The notes below the pieces were generated by a model. It was given only the letters and a program-made list of their open reading frames with translations, ran no database searches and had not been told where the DNA came from. Below are positions 32,736-40,418 of a DNA stretch of 43,751 nucleotides, piece by piece. The position numbers were made by a program, and so were the translations under genes. The stretch is from assembly GCF_001469865.1 (NCBI RefSeq), contig NZ_LOPV01000171.1, positions 1-43,751 of the forward strand, given 5' to 3'. The stretch comes from Haloferax profundi (GTDB lineage Archaea; Halobacteriota; Halobacteria; Halobacteriales; Haloferacaceae). Positions within the stretch are counted from its first letter, which is position 1, and the number at the start of each line of letters is the position of its first letter.

Positions 32736-33953
32736 TCAGGCGCTCTCGTCTTCGTCGTCTTCGTCGTCTCCACCACCGCGGTGGTCGCTGACCACGTCGT
32801 CCCACGAGACGGACCCTTCGTCGACGATGGTCTGCGGGTCGAGTGCTGCAGAGTCCAATGCTGCTGCTGCACTCGGGACGTTCGGGTCGAGACCACCGAG
32901 GATGGACGCCAGGTTGTTCTCCTCGGTCGGTGGCCGACCGGTGTCTTCCATGGCCTCTCCGTCCATCTGACCATCCGTTTCGTCCCCACTCTCTGTGGGT
33001 GTCGTGGTCTCGTCGCTAGACGCCGTCGTCGTGGCGTTCGTCTCCTCACCGCCGTCTGCAGTCGTCGTGGACTCCTCGTCCATCTCGTCGTCACCGTCGT
33101 CTGTGGACTCAGTTCCGTCACCCACGACGACGCGCATCACCATACCGAACGGTTCGTGCGGCGGACAGTAAGCGTCGTACACGCCCTCCGTCTCGAACTG
33201 ATAGAGCCAGTATCCGCCGACGGGCACGAGCGGCGACGAAATCGGCCCCACTCCGTCCGGGACGAGGTTCTGTCTCCCGTGGCGTGGGTGGTACGCCGCG
33301 AAGGCGTGGTCAGGCGTCTCGGCACTGAAGAGGACCACGTCCCCGGGTTCGACTGCCAGCCCCGCCGGTTGGAAGTGGAACGCCGTCGTCTCGGCGAGGG
33401 CCGTTGCAATCTCTTCGACGGTCAGCGTCACTTCTTCGCCCGCCGGCGTCTGCGCCGTGACCTCCAACTCAGGGTCGTCTAGTTCGTCTGTGTCGACCAT
33501 CCCGTCTGTGACGGCGGCGTTGATGCTCTCGATAGTCTCGTCGTCGAGGACGCCCGGTGCGGTGAACGGGAACAATTCTTCCGGGAGGTCGATGTGCATC
33601 TCGACTTCGTGGGCCGGTTGCACGTCGAACGACTCGAAGCAGTCCTCACTCGCGTCCCCCATACAGGGGTTCGGTCCTGCGGATGCGAGCCCGAATATCG
33701 GGTCTAGTCCGTCCATCTGAGAGTCGTCGTCACTGTCTCCGTCGTCCTGTGGCGTCCCCTCTTGTCCGTCTTCGTCACTCTGTGCGACAGTCGTCCCTGC
33801 CCCCATTCCGAGGAGGACTGCCGAGGCCCCTGCGGCACGCAGGACACTCCGCCGTGCCACCGGGAACCACTGTTGCTCGTCGCTCGATTCACCCGCTGCT
33901 GGTGTGTTTGTCACTGTCTCCCACCCCAGTAGAGAGACGACGTGTTTCGGCAT
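32736..33953 (-). CDS. Tat-exported cupredoxin (halocyanin-like)
   Basis: A 405-aa secreted or lipid-anchored blue-copper-type protein. A twin-arginine signal (ARRSVLRAAGASAVLLG, about 33-49) precedes an acidic linker and a cupredoxin domain (about 110-285) with the type 1 copper ligands His (ETPDHAFAAYH) and C-x2-H-x4-M (CPPHEPFGM), spaced as in plastocyanin. A Thr/Ser/Asp/Glu-rich low-complexity tail of about 80 residues follows, then a short conserved-looking segment. Likely a periplasm-side electron carrier. The start is uncertain: TATATA at 33971-33976 would place the transcription start near 33947, after ATG 33953, favouring GTG 33914. Confidence 0.82.
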   Translation of the reverse strand: MPKHVVSLLGWETVTNTPAAGESSDEQQWFPVARRSVLRAAGASAVLLGMGAGTTVAQSDEDGQEGTPQDDGDSDDDSQMDGLDPIFGLASAGPNPCMGDASEDCFESFDVQPAHEVEMHIDLPEELFPFTAPGVLDDETIESINAAVTDGMVDTDELDDPELEVTAQTPAGEEVTLTVEEIATALAETTAFHFQPAGLAVEPGDVVLFSAETPDHAFAAYHPRHGRQNLVPDGVGPISSPLVPVGGYWLYQFETEGVYDAYCPPHEPFGMVMRVVVGDGTESTDDGDDEMDEESTTTADGGEETNATTTASSDETTTPTESGDETDGQMDGEAMEDTGRPPTEENNLASILGGLDPNVPSAAAALDSAALDPQTIVDEGSVSWDDVVSDHRGGGDDEDDEDESA

Positions 33954-33970
33954 AAAATCGAGCAGATTTC

Positions 33971-33976
33971 TATATA
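33971..33976 (-). promoter_or_regulatory. TATA box for cupredoxin gene
   Basis: TATATA is only about 20 nt upstream of ATG 33953 but about 59 nt upstream of GTG 33914, which has GGGAG in front of it. This argues that translation may start at the GTG. Confidence 0.45.
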
Positions 33977-34094
33977 GACGACAATCTCATCCCGTTGAAC
34001 AGTAGGACGAAGAGACACGAACGGAACGCCTTCAGGAACGAGAAGAGAGAGAACCGAGCGCCCAGAGTGTGCCGTCGAGGCGCGGCCAGACGGG

Positions 34095-35168
34095 TCAGTC
34101 GGCCGACTGGACCGGGGCGTCGAGGTCGATTTCGCCAGCGTCGAGTTCTGCTTCGACCTCACGGGCGGCCGTGACCATGTTCTCCATCTTCTGGTAGGCC
34201 ACCTCGCGGGGCAGGAGTTTCACGCCGCAGTCGGGAGAGATTGTGAGTTTCTCCGGCGGGACGACCTTCAGACCCTGTTTGATGTTCTCTTTGATCTCTT
34301 CGACCGACTCGACTTCTGCGTCGTGGACGTCCACGACGCCGAGGGCGAGGTCAGGTTCGAACTCGGGGTCGGTGAACACGTCTATCTGCTCGTAGCCTCC
34401 GTTGCAGAGTTCCACGTCGAACTCGTCGATTGGGTAGTCGTTGAGTTCGGGGTAGATGCGCGAGTAGTCGCCGTAACAGACGTGCAGGCCGATGCGAACG
34501 TCGTCCGGAACACCCGAGACGATGCGTTCGAGACACTCACCGACGATGGCGTGGTCGTCTGGCGTCGTCGCCAGCGCGGGTTCGTCGATTTGGATGTACG
34601 TCGCGCCCGCCTCGACGAGTTGCTCGATTTCCTCGTTGACGAGGTCGGCCAGCGCGTACGCGAGTTCTGCTTCGGAGTCGTAGTGCTCGTTGAACGACCA
34701 ACTGGCGAGGGTGTACGGGCCGGTGATGGGCACCTTGACCGGCTTGGAGGCCACGTCACGGGTGAACTCGAACTCGTCGACAAGCCACGGTTCGTCGTAC
34801 TCGACTTCGCCGACGACAGAGGGCTTGTCGAAGTAGTTGTGGCCCCAGACCTTCACTGGGCCGTTGAACTCGTAGCCGGGGATGCGGTGGGCGAAGTACT
34901 CGACCATCTCCTCGCGGCGCATCTCGCCGTCGACGACGGTGTCGAGGCCGGAACGCTCGTGTTCGTTCGTGATGACGCGACAGGCGTCGTCGTGGGCCTC
35001 GTGGAGGTGTTCCTGGGTGAACTTGGAGTCGGGGTCCTCTGCGAGGTCGTTCGCGCGGTTGAGCCACTTGGGCTTCGGGTACGACCCGACGACGGTGGTG
35101 AGCAGGAAGTGCTCGTTCTCGTGGTTCTCGGGACGGAACTGCTCGCGGTTCTCGACACCTCGGCTCAT
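34095..35168 (-). CDS. metE: Methionine synthase, core MetE-type (zinc-containing)
   Basis: A 357-aa protein equal to the C-terminal catalytic half of cobalamin-independent methionine synthase. Zinc ligands are visible as HVC (in GLHVCYGDY), Glu (VELCNG) and Cys (SPDCGVKLLP), and the barrel signature VPITGPYTLASW is present. It transfers a methyl group to homocysteine. Such short archaeal MetE proteins lack the folate-binding N-terminal half, so the methyl donor may differ from that of the bacterial enzyme. Its ATG overlaps the stop of the upstream MetE-like gene (ATGA), so the two are coupled and probably form a heteromeric enzyme. Confidence 0.9.
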   Translation of the reverse strand: MSRGVENREQFRPENHENEHFLLTTVVGSYPKPKWLNRANDLAEDPDSKFTQEHLHEAHDDACRVITNEHERSGLDTVVDGEMRREEMVEYFAHRIPGYEFNGPVKVWGHNYFDKPSVVGEVEYDEPWLVDEFEFTRDVASKPVKVPITGPYTLASWSFNEHYDSEAELAYALADLVNEEIEQLVEAGATYIQIDEPALATTPDDHAIVGECLERIVSGVPDDVRIGLHVCYGDYSRIYPELNDYPIDEFDVELCNGGYEQIDVFTDPEFEPDLALGVVDVHDAEVESVEEIKENIKQGLKVVPPEKLTISPDCGVKLLPREVAYQKMENMVTAAREVEAELDAGEIDLDAPVQSAD

Positions 35169-36172
35169 GCTTCCACCTCCAGTTCCTCTTCGGTAGCAGC
35201 AGCGAGGGCGCTGAGTTTCTCCGTGGCGCGGTTCTCCGGCAGGTAGAACAGTTCGGTGTTAGAGGTCACGTACGCGGTGTCGAACGTCTTGTTCTGTACG
35301 CGGTCGAGCGTCCACTCGACGCGTTCGCGGACCGTCTCGGGGTCTTCGACCAGCGTGTTCTGGCCGTCGACGAGACCGAGTGCGATGCTGTCTTTCGTGC
35401 CGTACTCGTTGATGTTGTAGAACGTCTGGTCGCGGTCACCGGCGACGAAGTCGAAGCCGATTGCGTCCACGTCGGCGTCCATCAGGTGGGCGTAGACTTT
35501 CTCTTCGAGCGACCCCCAGTAGGTGTGAACGACCACGTTCGCGTCCGTCGCGTCGGCCACGGCGGAGATGGCTTCGGGGACCTGCGCGTCGATGTCGTCG
35601 CCTGGCGGCGACTCGACGAGGGAAGGTTCGAGGAGGAACAGCGTCTCGTGTTCCGGGAAGGCGTCGACTTCACCGGCGAGGAACTCGCCGATGGCGTCGA
35701 GGAAGTCCGCTTCGTCGCCGTAGTGCTCGTCGGTGGCGAGGTCGGCGAGGGAGTACGGGCCGGGGAGGACGGCCTGCAGCGATTCGTCGCCGAGGAGGTC
35801 AGTCGTCTTGTCGAGTTCGGCGGCCACGTCGCCGGAGAACGTCAATTCGCCGCGGACCTGCGGGTCGCGGTAGAAGTTGTTGTTGTCGTAGTAGCGGACG
35901 ATGCCGCCGGTCTCGACGTTCTCGTGCACCGTCAGCGGGTGCGCGAGCATGTCGTCCCAGCGGAGTTGCCCTTCGACGATGTGGTCGAGGCCAGCGTCGA
36001 CCTGCTCGGAGACGACTTCCTCGCGGGCGCGGTCGTAGGCGCTCACGATGTCCGGGCCCTCGTCGCCGGAGATGAGGTCGTGCTTCTGGTGGCCTTTGAG
36101 GTCGGAGAGGTCTTGTTTCGCCCAATCCGGGAGGGGATACAGCCCCGGTGTCGTCGAGACGAGTTCAGTCAT
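35165..36172 (-). CDS. MetE-like paralogue lacking zinc ligands (partner subunit)
   Basis: A 335-aa protein of the same UROD/MetE-like TIM-barrel fold as the downstream gene: STTPGLYPLPDWAK at the N-terminus, AVLPGPYSLADLA and VVHTYWGSLEEKV. Where the catalytic MetE has H-x-C, this protein has H-T-Y, and the late Cys is also missing, so it should not bind the catalytic zinc. It may serve as the methyl-donor-binding or structural half, comparable to the N-terminal half of bacterial MetE. The ATG at 36172 is directly preceded by an in-frame GTG (36175) that lies 27 nt from a TATA box; either may be used. Confidence 0.82.
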   Translation of the reverse strand: MTELVSTTPGLYPLPDWAKQDLSDLKGHQKHDLISGDEGPDIVSAYDRAREEVVSEQVDAGLDHIVEGQLRWDDMLAHPLTVHENVETGGIVRYYDNNNFYRDPQVRGELTFSGDVAAELDKTTDLLGDESLQAVLPGPYSLADLATDEHYGDEADFLDAIGEFLAGEVDAFPEHETLFLLEPSLVESPPGDDIDAQVPEAISAVADATDANVVVHTYWGSLEEKVYAHLMDADVDAIGFDFVAGDRDQTFYNINEYGTKDSIALGLVDGQNTLVEDPETVRERVEWTLDRVQNKTFDTAYVTSNTELFYLPENRATEKLSALAAATEEELEVEA

Positions 36173-36197
36173 CACTCGCCGCTAAGAAATGACGGCG

Positions 36198-36207
36198 TAT
36201 AATATTT
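36198..36207 (-). promoter_or_regulatory. TATA box for the metE pair
   Basis: The minus strand reads AATATTATAC, centred 27 nt before GTG 36175 and 30 nt before ATG 36172. Confidence 0.65.
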
Positions 36208-36231
36208 CCTGTATGGACAAATGCGCCACAG

Positions 36232-36828
36232 TTATTTTAGGGCGAGAACCGAGAGCGTCTCGTAGGGGTACGACTCCTGGACGACGACGTCGTGGCCGAA
36301 TCCGTTCGCCTCGGCCCGAGCGAGTACCTCGTCGTACCCAGTGAGACTGCTCACGAGGAGGAGTACCTCACCGTCTGGTTTGAGGACCCGACCGACCGTG
36401 TCGAGGAAGGGGTCGATGATTTCTCGGCCGTCTTCTCCGCCGGTGAGTGCGACTTCCATCCAGTCGTCGCGTGCCGCTTCGAGGTCCTCGGGGAGGTACG
36501 GTGGGTTGAACGCGACGGCGTCGAACGAGTCGTCGCAGAAGGGGTCGACGAGGTTCCCGCGAACGACGTCGAACCCGCGGTGACCGTCTTCGCGAAGGTT
36601 CGCCGAACGCTCGGCCGCCTGCGCGCACGCGTGCGGGTTCAGGTCGCTCGCGACCACGTCGGCGTCCGTCTTCTGGACGAGTTGGGAGGCAACCCATCCG
36701 GACCCCGTGCCGACTTCGAGGACGCGCCCCGAGACACGTCCGATAGCCGCCTGTGCGAGGAGTCCCGAATCTTCGGCCGGTTGGTAGACCGTGGTGTTCA
36801 TCCCTCGTCGTTCTGCGAGGTCCGTCAT
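36232..36828 (-). CDS. HemK2/PrmC-type class I methyltransferase
   Basis: A 198-aa SAM-dependent methyltransferase. Motif I is LEVGTGSGW (37-45), SDLNPHA is the acidic loop, and NPPYLP (about 109-114) is the N5-glutamine methyltransferase signature. The N-terminal VYQPAEDSGLLAQA is typical of the archaeal/eukaryotic HemK2 (MTQ2) type, which methylates the GGQ glutamine of release factor aRF1, probably with Trm112. ATG 36828 overlaps the mscS stop by 4 nt. Last gene of a six-gene operon starting with L21e. Confidence 0.88.
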   Translation of the reverse strand: MTDLAERRGMNTTVYQPAEDSGLLAQAAIGRVSGRVLEVGTGSGWVASQLVQKTDADVVASDLNPHACAQAAERSANLREDGHRGFDVVRGNLVDPFCDDSFDAVAFNPPYLPEDLEAARDDWMEVALTGGEDGREIIDPFLDTVGRVLKPDGEVLLLVSSLTGYDEVLARAEANGFGHDVVVQESYPYETLSVLALK

Positions 36829-38090
36829 CGGTCGCCCTCGCTCGATGTGCTCGAACTTCCATTGGTTTCAGGGATTCCTCGCGGTGATTCCTCAGTGAGC
36901 GGAATCGGCCCCGACTGGTCTCGCGACGAGAGTTCGCGCTGTGGGAACGGGATGGTGATATCTTCTTCCTCGAAGGCGTCTCGAACGGCCCCGATGACCG
37001 CAGTCTGTGCCTTCCACTTTCGGCGCGCACTCGGACGGTCTATCCACGGCCGCACGCCGAGGACGACGGCGGAGTCGTCGAACCGTTTGGCGACGATTTG
37101 CGGTTGCGGCACAGAGAGTGTCTCGTCGAGTTCCTCGACGGCCTCCTGTGCCACGGACGCCGCGTGGTCCAGGTCTGCCTCGTAGTCGACGCCGACTTCG
37201 ATGTCGAGGCGGAGTCGACCCTTCCGACTCCGGTTGACGAGGCTCTCGGAACTCACCACGTCGTTCGGAATCATGACGTACTCACCGTCGAACGTCTGGA
37301 TTCGGGTGTTCACGACCGTGATGTCGGTGACGATACCCTCGTGGTTTCCGACTTCGACCCAGTCGCCGATTTCGAAGGGGCGAGAGAACATCAAGACGAA
37401 TCCCGCGATGAGGGCTCCGAGCGTTTGTCTGGCGGCCATCCCGACGACGATGCCGAGGAACCCTGCCCCGACGAGGATACCGCCGAGGTCCGCCTGCCAG
37501 ATGCCGAGGATGACGACGAACGCGACGAGGTAGGTCGAAACCTGTGCCAGACGAAAGATAATCTCGCGCTGGTGGTCGGATATCTCCGGACGAGTGCTCG
37601 CAACCTCCTTGATGAGGCGCCCGAGGACGGTGGTCACTACGTACGCTCCTGCGAGGAACGCTGCCGAGAGACCAACCTGGACGAGTGTGTCGGTGCCGAG
37701 GCCGTACTGTTGGGAGAGCGTGGCGATGTCACCAGAACTCGACCAAATCAAGAACAGGAACGCCCCACCGAAGACGACGCCGACGAGGCGGAACAGCGTG
37801 ACCGTGAGGTGCCAGAGGGCCGACGAGAACCCCTCGGTGTCGACGTCGTGCAGTCGCGCACCGAGTGCCCAGACGGCGACGATGGCGGCGATAGTGAGCA
37901 CGCTCGCCACGAGGCGGAGTTCGACCGACGGCAGCAACGTCGCGAAATCTATCGGGACGACACTCTGGAGTGTGGTCGTCGTCGGTGCGTGAGTGGACAC
38001 GGTTGAAGGAGGGAGTGGGGAGGACATGGGCAACGTCGTGGACAGAGATGGTTTAGGGGACATATTCGAGACGGACACGGGGAGTGACAC
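36825..38090 (-). CDS. MscS-family mechanosensitive channel
   Basis: A 421-aa channel with four predicted helices in the N-terminal half. The pore-lining TM3 is Gly/Ala rich (VGAGFLGIVVGMAARQTLGALIAGF), followed by the MscS beta domain (FEIGDWVEVGNHEGIVTDI...VMIPNDVV). It would open under hypo-osmotic stress. The C-terminal 45 residues are a polar tail. GTG 38090 lies 3 nt after the ksgA stop; ATG 38063 is an alternative that removes nine residues. Its presence inside a translation/RNA-modification operon is notable but conserved in my memory of Haloferax. Confidence 0.9.
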   Translation of the reverse strand: MSLPVSVSNMSPKPSLSTTLPMSSPLPPSTVSTHAPTTTTLQSVVPIDFATLLPSVELRLVASVLTIAAIVAVWALGARLHDVDTEGFSSALWHLTVTLFRLVGVVFGGAFLFLIWSSSGDIATLSQQYGLGTDTLVQVGLSAAFLAGAYVVTTVLGRLIKEVASTRPEISDHQREIIFRLAQVSTYLVAFVVILGIWQADLGGILVGAGFLGIVVGMAARQTLGALIAGFVLMFSRPFEIGDWVEVGNHEGIVTDITVVNTRIQTFDGEYVMIPNDVVSSESLVNRSRKGRLRLDIEVGVDYEADLDHAASVAQEAVEELDETLSVPQPQIVAKRFDDSAVVLGVRPWIDRPSARRKWKAQTAVIGAVRDAFEEEDITIPFPQRELSSRDQSGPIPLTEESPRGIPETNGSSSTSSEGDR

Positions 38091-38093
38091 GAC

Positions 38094-38957
38094 TTACAAG
38101 CCGACGTCTGCGGCCAGTTGGGCGAGTTCGGCGAACTCGGTGGGTGCCATGTTTCCGGCACGTTTCCGAAGGACGTCTTCGTCCGCCGCCTCGACGACGG
38201 CGTCGGGGTCGGCCAATCCAGAGATGTGTGCCGTGTTTCGGATACCGTTGCGAATCGTCTTGCGGCGCTGGGTGAACAACGCCTTCACGAAGTCGAGGAA
38301 GAACTCCTCGTCGTCGACTTCGTAATCGGGTTCGCGCGGCGTTACACGGACGATAGCACTCTGGACCGCCGGTTGCGGGTCGAACGCTTCGCGCGGGACG
38401 ATTTCACAGACGTGCACGTCGCCGTAGTGCTGGGCGCTCACCGAGAGTCGACCGTACTCGGACGTCCCCGACTCGGCGGCCATTCGCTCGCCGAACTCCT
38501 TTTGGAACATGAGCACGAGCGGTTTGCCGCGCGGAAGGAGACGGAACGCTATCTCCGAGGAGATGCCGTACGGGAGGTTCGAGACGCACGCCGTGAACTC
38601 GGGGAGGTCGACTGCCAGTGCGTCGCCGTCGACGACCGTGAGACGGCCGTCTTCGACTTCCTCGGTGAACTCGCGGCGCAGGTGCGCAGCGAACGTCTCG
38701 TCTTGTTCGACGACGGTCACGCGGTCGGCAACCTCCAGCAGTCGGTCGGTCAGGACGCCCGGACCGCCACCGATTTCGAGGACGTGGGACAGGTCTGTCC
38801 CCTCGGGGAGGTACGTCGGAATTCGGTCGACGACACGGTCGTCGACGAGGAAGTGCTGGTCTCGGTCTGGGTCACCGCGGACGCCTGCCCGGCGGATGAG
38901 TGCGTCCGGGTCGCGCGCGCCGGACGCACGGACCTGTTCGCTGCCGTCGCTCGTCAT
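38094..38957 (-). CDS. ksgA: 16S rRNA dimethyladenosine transferase KsgA/Dim1
   Basis: A 287-aa enzyme that dimethylates two adjacent adenosines in helix 45 of 16S rRNA. It has the QHFLVDDRVVDRI opening (about 34-46), SAM motif LEIGGGPGVLT (about 60-70), and motif IV SNLPYGISS. C-terminal helical domain intact. Full length. Cotranscribed with DUF655 upstream (43-bp gap) and mscS downstream (3-nt gap). Confidence 0.95.
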   Translation of the reverse strand: MTSDGSEQVRASGARDPDALIRRAGVRGDPDRDQHFLVDDRVVDRIPTYLPEGTDLSHVLEIGGGPGVLTDRLLEVADRVTVVEQDETFAAHLRREFTEEVEDGRLTVVDGDALAVDLPEFTACVSNLPYGISSEIAFRLLPRGKPLVLMFQKEFGERMAAESGTSEYGRLSVSAQHYGDVHVCEIVPREAFDPQPAVQSAIVRVTPREPDYEVDDEEFFLDFVKALFTQRRKTIRNGIRNTAHISGLADPDAVVEAADEDVLRKRAGNMAPTEFAELAQLAADVGL

Positions 38958-39000
38958 TGGCGGTCCTAACGCGTGAGTGCGGGTAAAAGTCCCGCTCCGC

Positions 39001-39591
39001 TTATTGGTCAGGTCGGACGAACGTCTTGTACTTCACGTCGTCGCCGTGGAGTTCTTCGAGGATGCGTTCGACGACGACTTCCTTCGGGTGGTGAAGCCCC
39101 GAGACGCGCTCTTGGAGGTCTTCGAACGATTCGAACGGACCGTAGCGCTTCCGCTCTTCGAGAATCTTGTCCCGGAGTTTCTTCCCGATGCCAGGGAGCA
39201 AGTTGAGTTGGTGCAGGCGAAGTGTGATGGGTTGCGCGTCGTTGTAGAAGTCGACGAAGCGCGCTTCGTCGGCGTCGACGATGTCTGCGACGACGTACTC
39301 TAACTCGGAGTCCGCCGTGTTCGAGAGGTCGCCGTAGGACAACTGTTCGACCTGCTTGACGATTTCGCGGTCTGCAACCGGTGACACGACGACGCGGTCA
39401 CCGATGCTCACGTCTGCGTCTTCAGCCAGCGTCAACTCGAGGAGACGGAAGTTCGACTCGTCGAGCGCGTAAGCGATGGGGTCAGCGTCGAACCGTCGTC
39501 GCCCGTCGTCTTGACGCCCGTGCCGAAGCACGTCGAGCAAGACGGCGTACTCGGCCGTTGCGTCGGCGTCACCGCTCTCCGAAGCTGTCAT
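39001..39591 (-). CDS. DUF655 family protein (putative nucleic-acid binding)
   Basis: A 196-aa protein. The N-terminal beta-rich part (YAVLLDVLRHG...IGDRVVVSP) and a C-terminal helix-hairpin-helix-like segment LNLLPGIGKKLRDKILEERK (about 129-148) fit DUF655, an archaeal family consistently encoded next to rpoF and ksgA. The function is unknown; the HhH suggests RNA or DNA binding. A perfect CTATTTAAATAG palindrome centred 27 nt before ATG 39591 acts as a TATA box, so this gene can start its own leaderless transcript inside the operon. Confidence 0.88.
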   Translation of the reverse strand: MTASESGDADATAEYAVLLDVLRHGRQDDGRRRFDADPIAYALDESNFRLLELTLAEDADVSIGDRVVVSPVADREIVKQVEQLSYGDLSNTADSELEYVVADIVDADEARFVDFYNDAQPITLRLHQLNLLPGIGKKLRDKILEERKRYGPFESFEDLQERVSGLHHPKEVVVERILEELHGDDVKYKTFVRPDQ

Positions 39592-39612
39592 GTCAGTAGA
39601 TACGACGAGGCT

Positions 39613-39624
39613 CTATTTAAATAG
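39613..39624 (-). promoter_or_regulatory. Internal operon promoter (TATA palindrome) for DUF655 gene
   Basis: CTATTTAAATAG, centred 27 nt before ATG 39591, in the 53-bp gap after rpoF. Confidence 0.65.
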
Positions 39625-39644
39625 TTGGCCGCGTGGTCGCCCGT

Positions 39645-40001
39645 TCAGACGTACTTGGCGACGACGTTGAGAATCTCGTCGAGTTCGTCGCCAGAGAGTG
39701 CGTACCGTTGCTGGGCGAACACCGCACGCAGTTCGTCGCGGGACTCCGGCAGGAGGTCCGCGATTTTGATTGCGGTGGGGCCGTCTACTTTCTCGAGTTC
39801 GGCGAGCTCCTCGACGAGTTCGCGAGATTCCTCGGGGTCGAGGTGGGCGAACCGGTTGACGTGTTCGATTGCACGCGCCAGTTCGTAGCGCATCTCGCGC
39901 TCTTCGTCGGCAGCGCGTTCCGCCTCAACCTCGGCGAGGAGTTCTTTGACCTCAGACGTGGTCAGATACTCCTCGTCGAGCTTCTCTTTGAAGATGGTCA
40001 T
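39645..40001 (-). CDS. rpoF: DNA-directed RNA polymerase subunit Rpo4 (RpoF)
   Basis: A 118-aa homologue of eukaryotic Rpb4, forming with Rpo7 the stalk of archaeal RNA polymerase. It begins MTIFKEKLDEEYLTTSEVKELL and continues through the HRDC-like C-terminal helical domain (ATAIKIADLLPESRDELRAVFAQQR-type text, here with PTAIKIADLLP). Full length. 3-nt gap after rpl21e; ATG 40001. Confidence 0.95.
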   Translation of the reverse strand: MTIFKEKLDEEYLTTSEVKELLAEVEAERAADEEREMRYELARAIEHVNRFAHLDPEESRELVEELAELEKVDGPTAIKIADLLPESRDELRAVFAQQRYALSGDELDEILNVVAKYV

Positions 40002-40004
40002 CGC

Positions 40005-40295
40005 TTACTTCTGGGCGCGCAGGTGAGCGGGCCGGACGATGACCAACTTCTCTTTGCCACCGTCGTTGATCTGGACCTTGAACGCACGGCCCTGCTTTCC
40101 GACGACCTCACCGGTGAGACCGTTGAAACGTGGGTGGAAGCGTCCCTCGCGCACGCTCGGGTCGAGGTTGAGGTGGACCTTCTGTCCGTCTTCGAATTCG
40201 GCGATAGAGCGCTGCGGCGGCGAAGTACCGCGCTCGCGCGGTTTGTTCGAGAGCTTTCCTCGCGTCCCCTTCATTGGACCATTGGAGCTCGGCAT
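40005..40295 (-). CDS. rpl21e: 50S ribosomal protein L21e
   Basis: A 96-aa large-subunit protein. Text [23 protein letters not shown], then [18 protein letters not shown] and [16 protein letters not shown] are the L21e SH3-like core. The frame is open far upstream over metB antisense; ATG 40295 is decided by family length and by the TATA box at 40324-40333, which gives a short leader of about 6 nt. First gene of the operon rpl21e-rpoF-DUF655-ksgA-mscS-methyltransferase. Confidence 0.96.
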   Translation of the reverse strand: MPSSNGPMKGTRGKLSNKPRERGTSPPQRSIAEFEDGQKVHLNLDPSVREGRFHPRFNGLTGEVVGKQGRAFKVQINDGGKEKLVIVRPAHLRAQK

Positions 40296-40323
40296 AGTCG
40301 TGAGAACGAGTACTTGCGTCGCC

Positions 40324-40333
40324 ATTATAAATT
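40324..40333 (-). promoter_or_regulatory. TATA box for rpl21e operon
   Basis: The minus strand reads AATTTATAAT, centred 33 nt before ATG 40295; start expected near 40301. Confidence 0.65.
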
Positions 40334-40387
40334 GCACGTTACGAACCGCGCGTGTGTGTCTCCCGCGTGGTCGCGCGGGAGGGACGG

Positions 40388-40396
40388 ACTTAACCC
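40388..40396 (+). promoter_or_regulatory. TATA-like box for cystathionine synthase/lyase gene
   Basis: ACTTAACCC, centred 27 nt before ATG 40419, divergent from the rpl21e promoter. Confidence 0.55.
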
Positions 40397-40418
40397 GAGC
40401 GGGCGCGGGGATTCGCGT

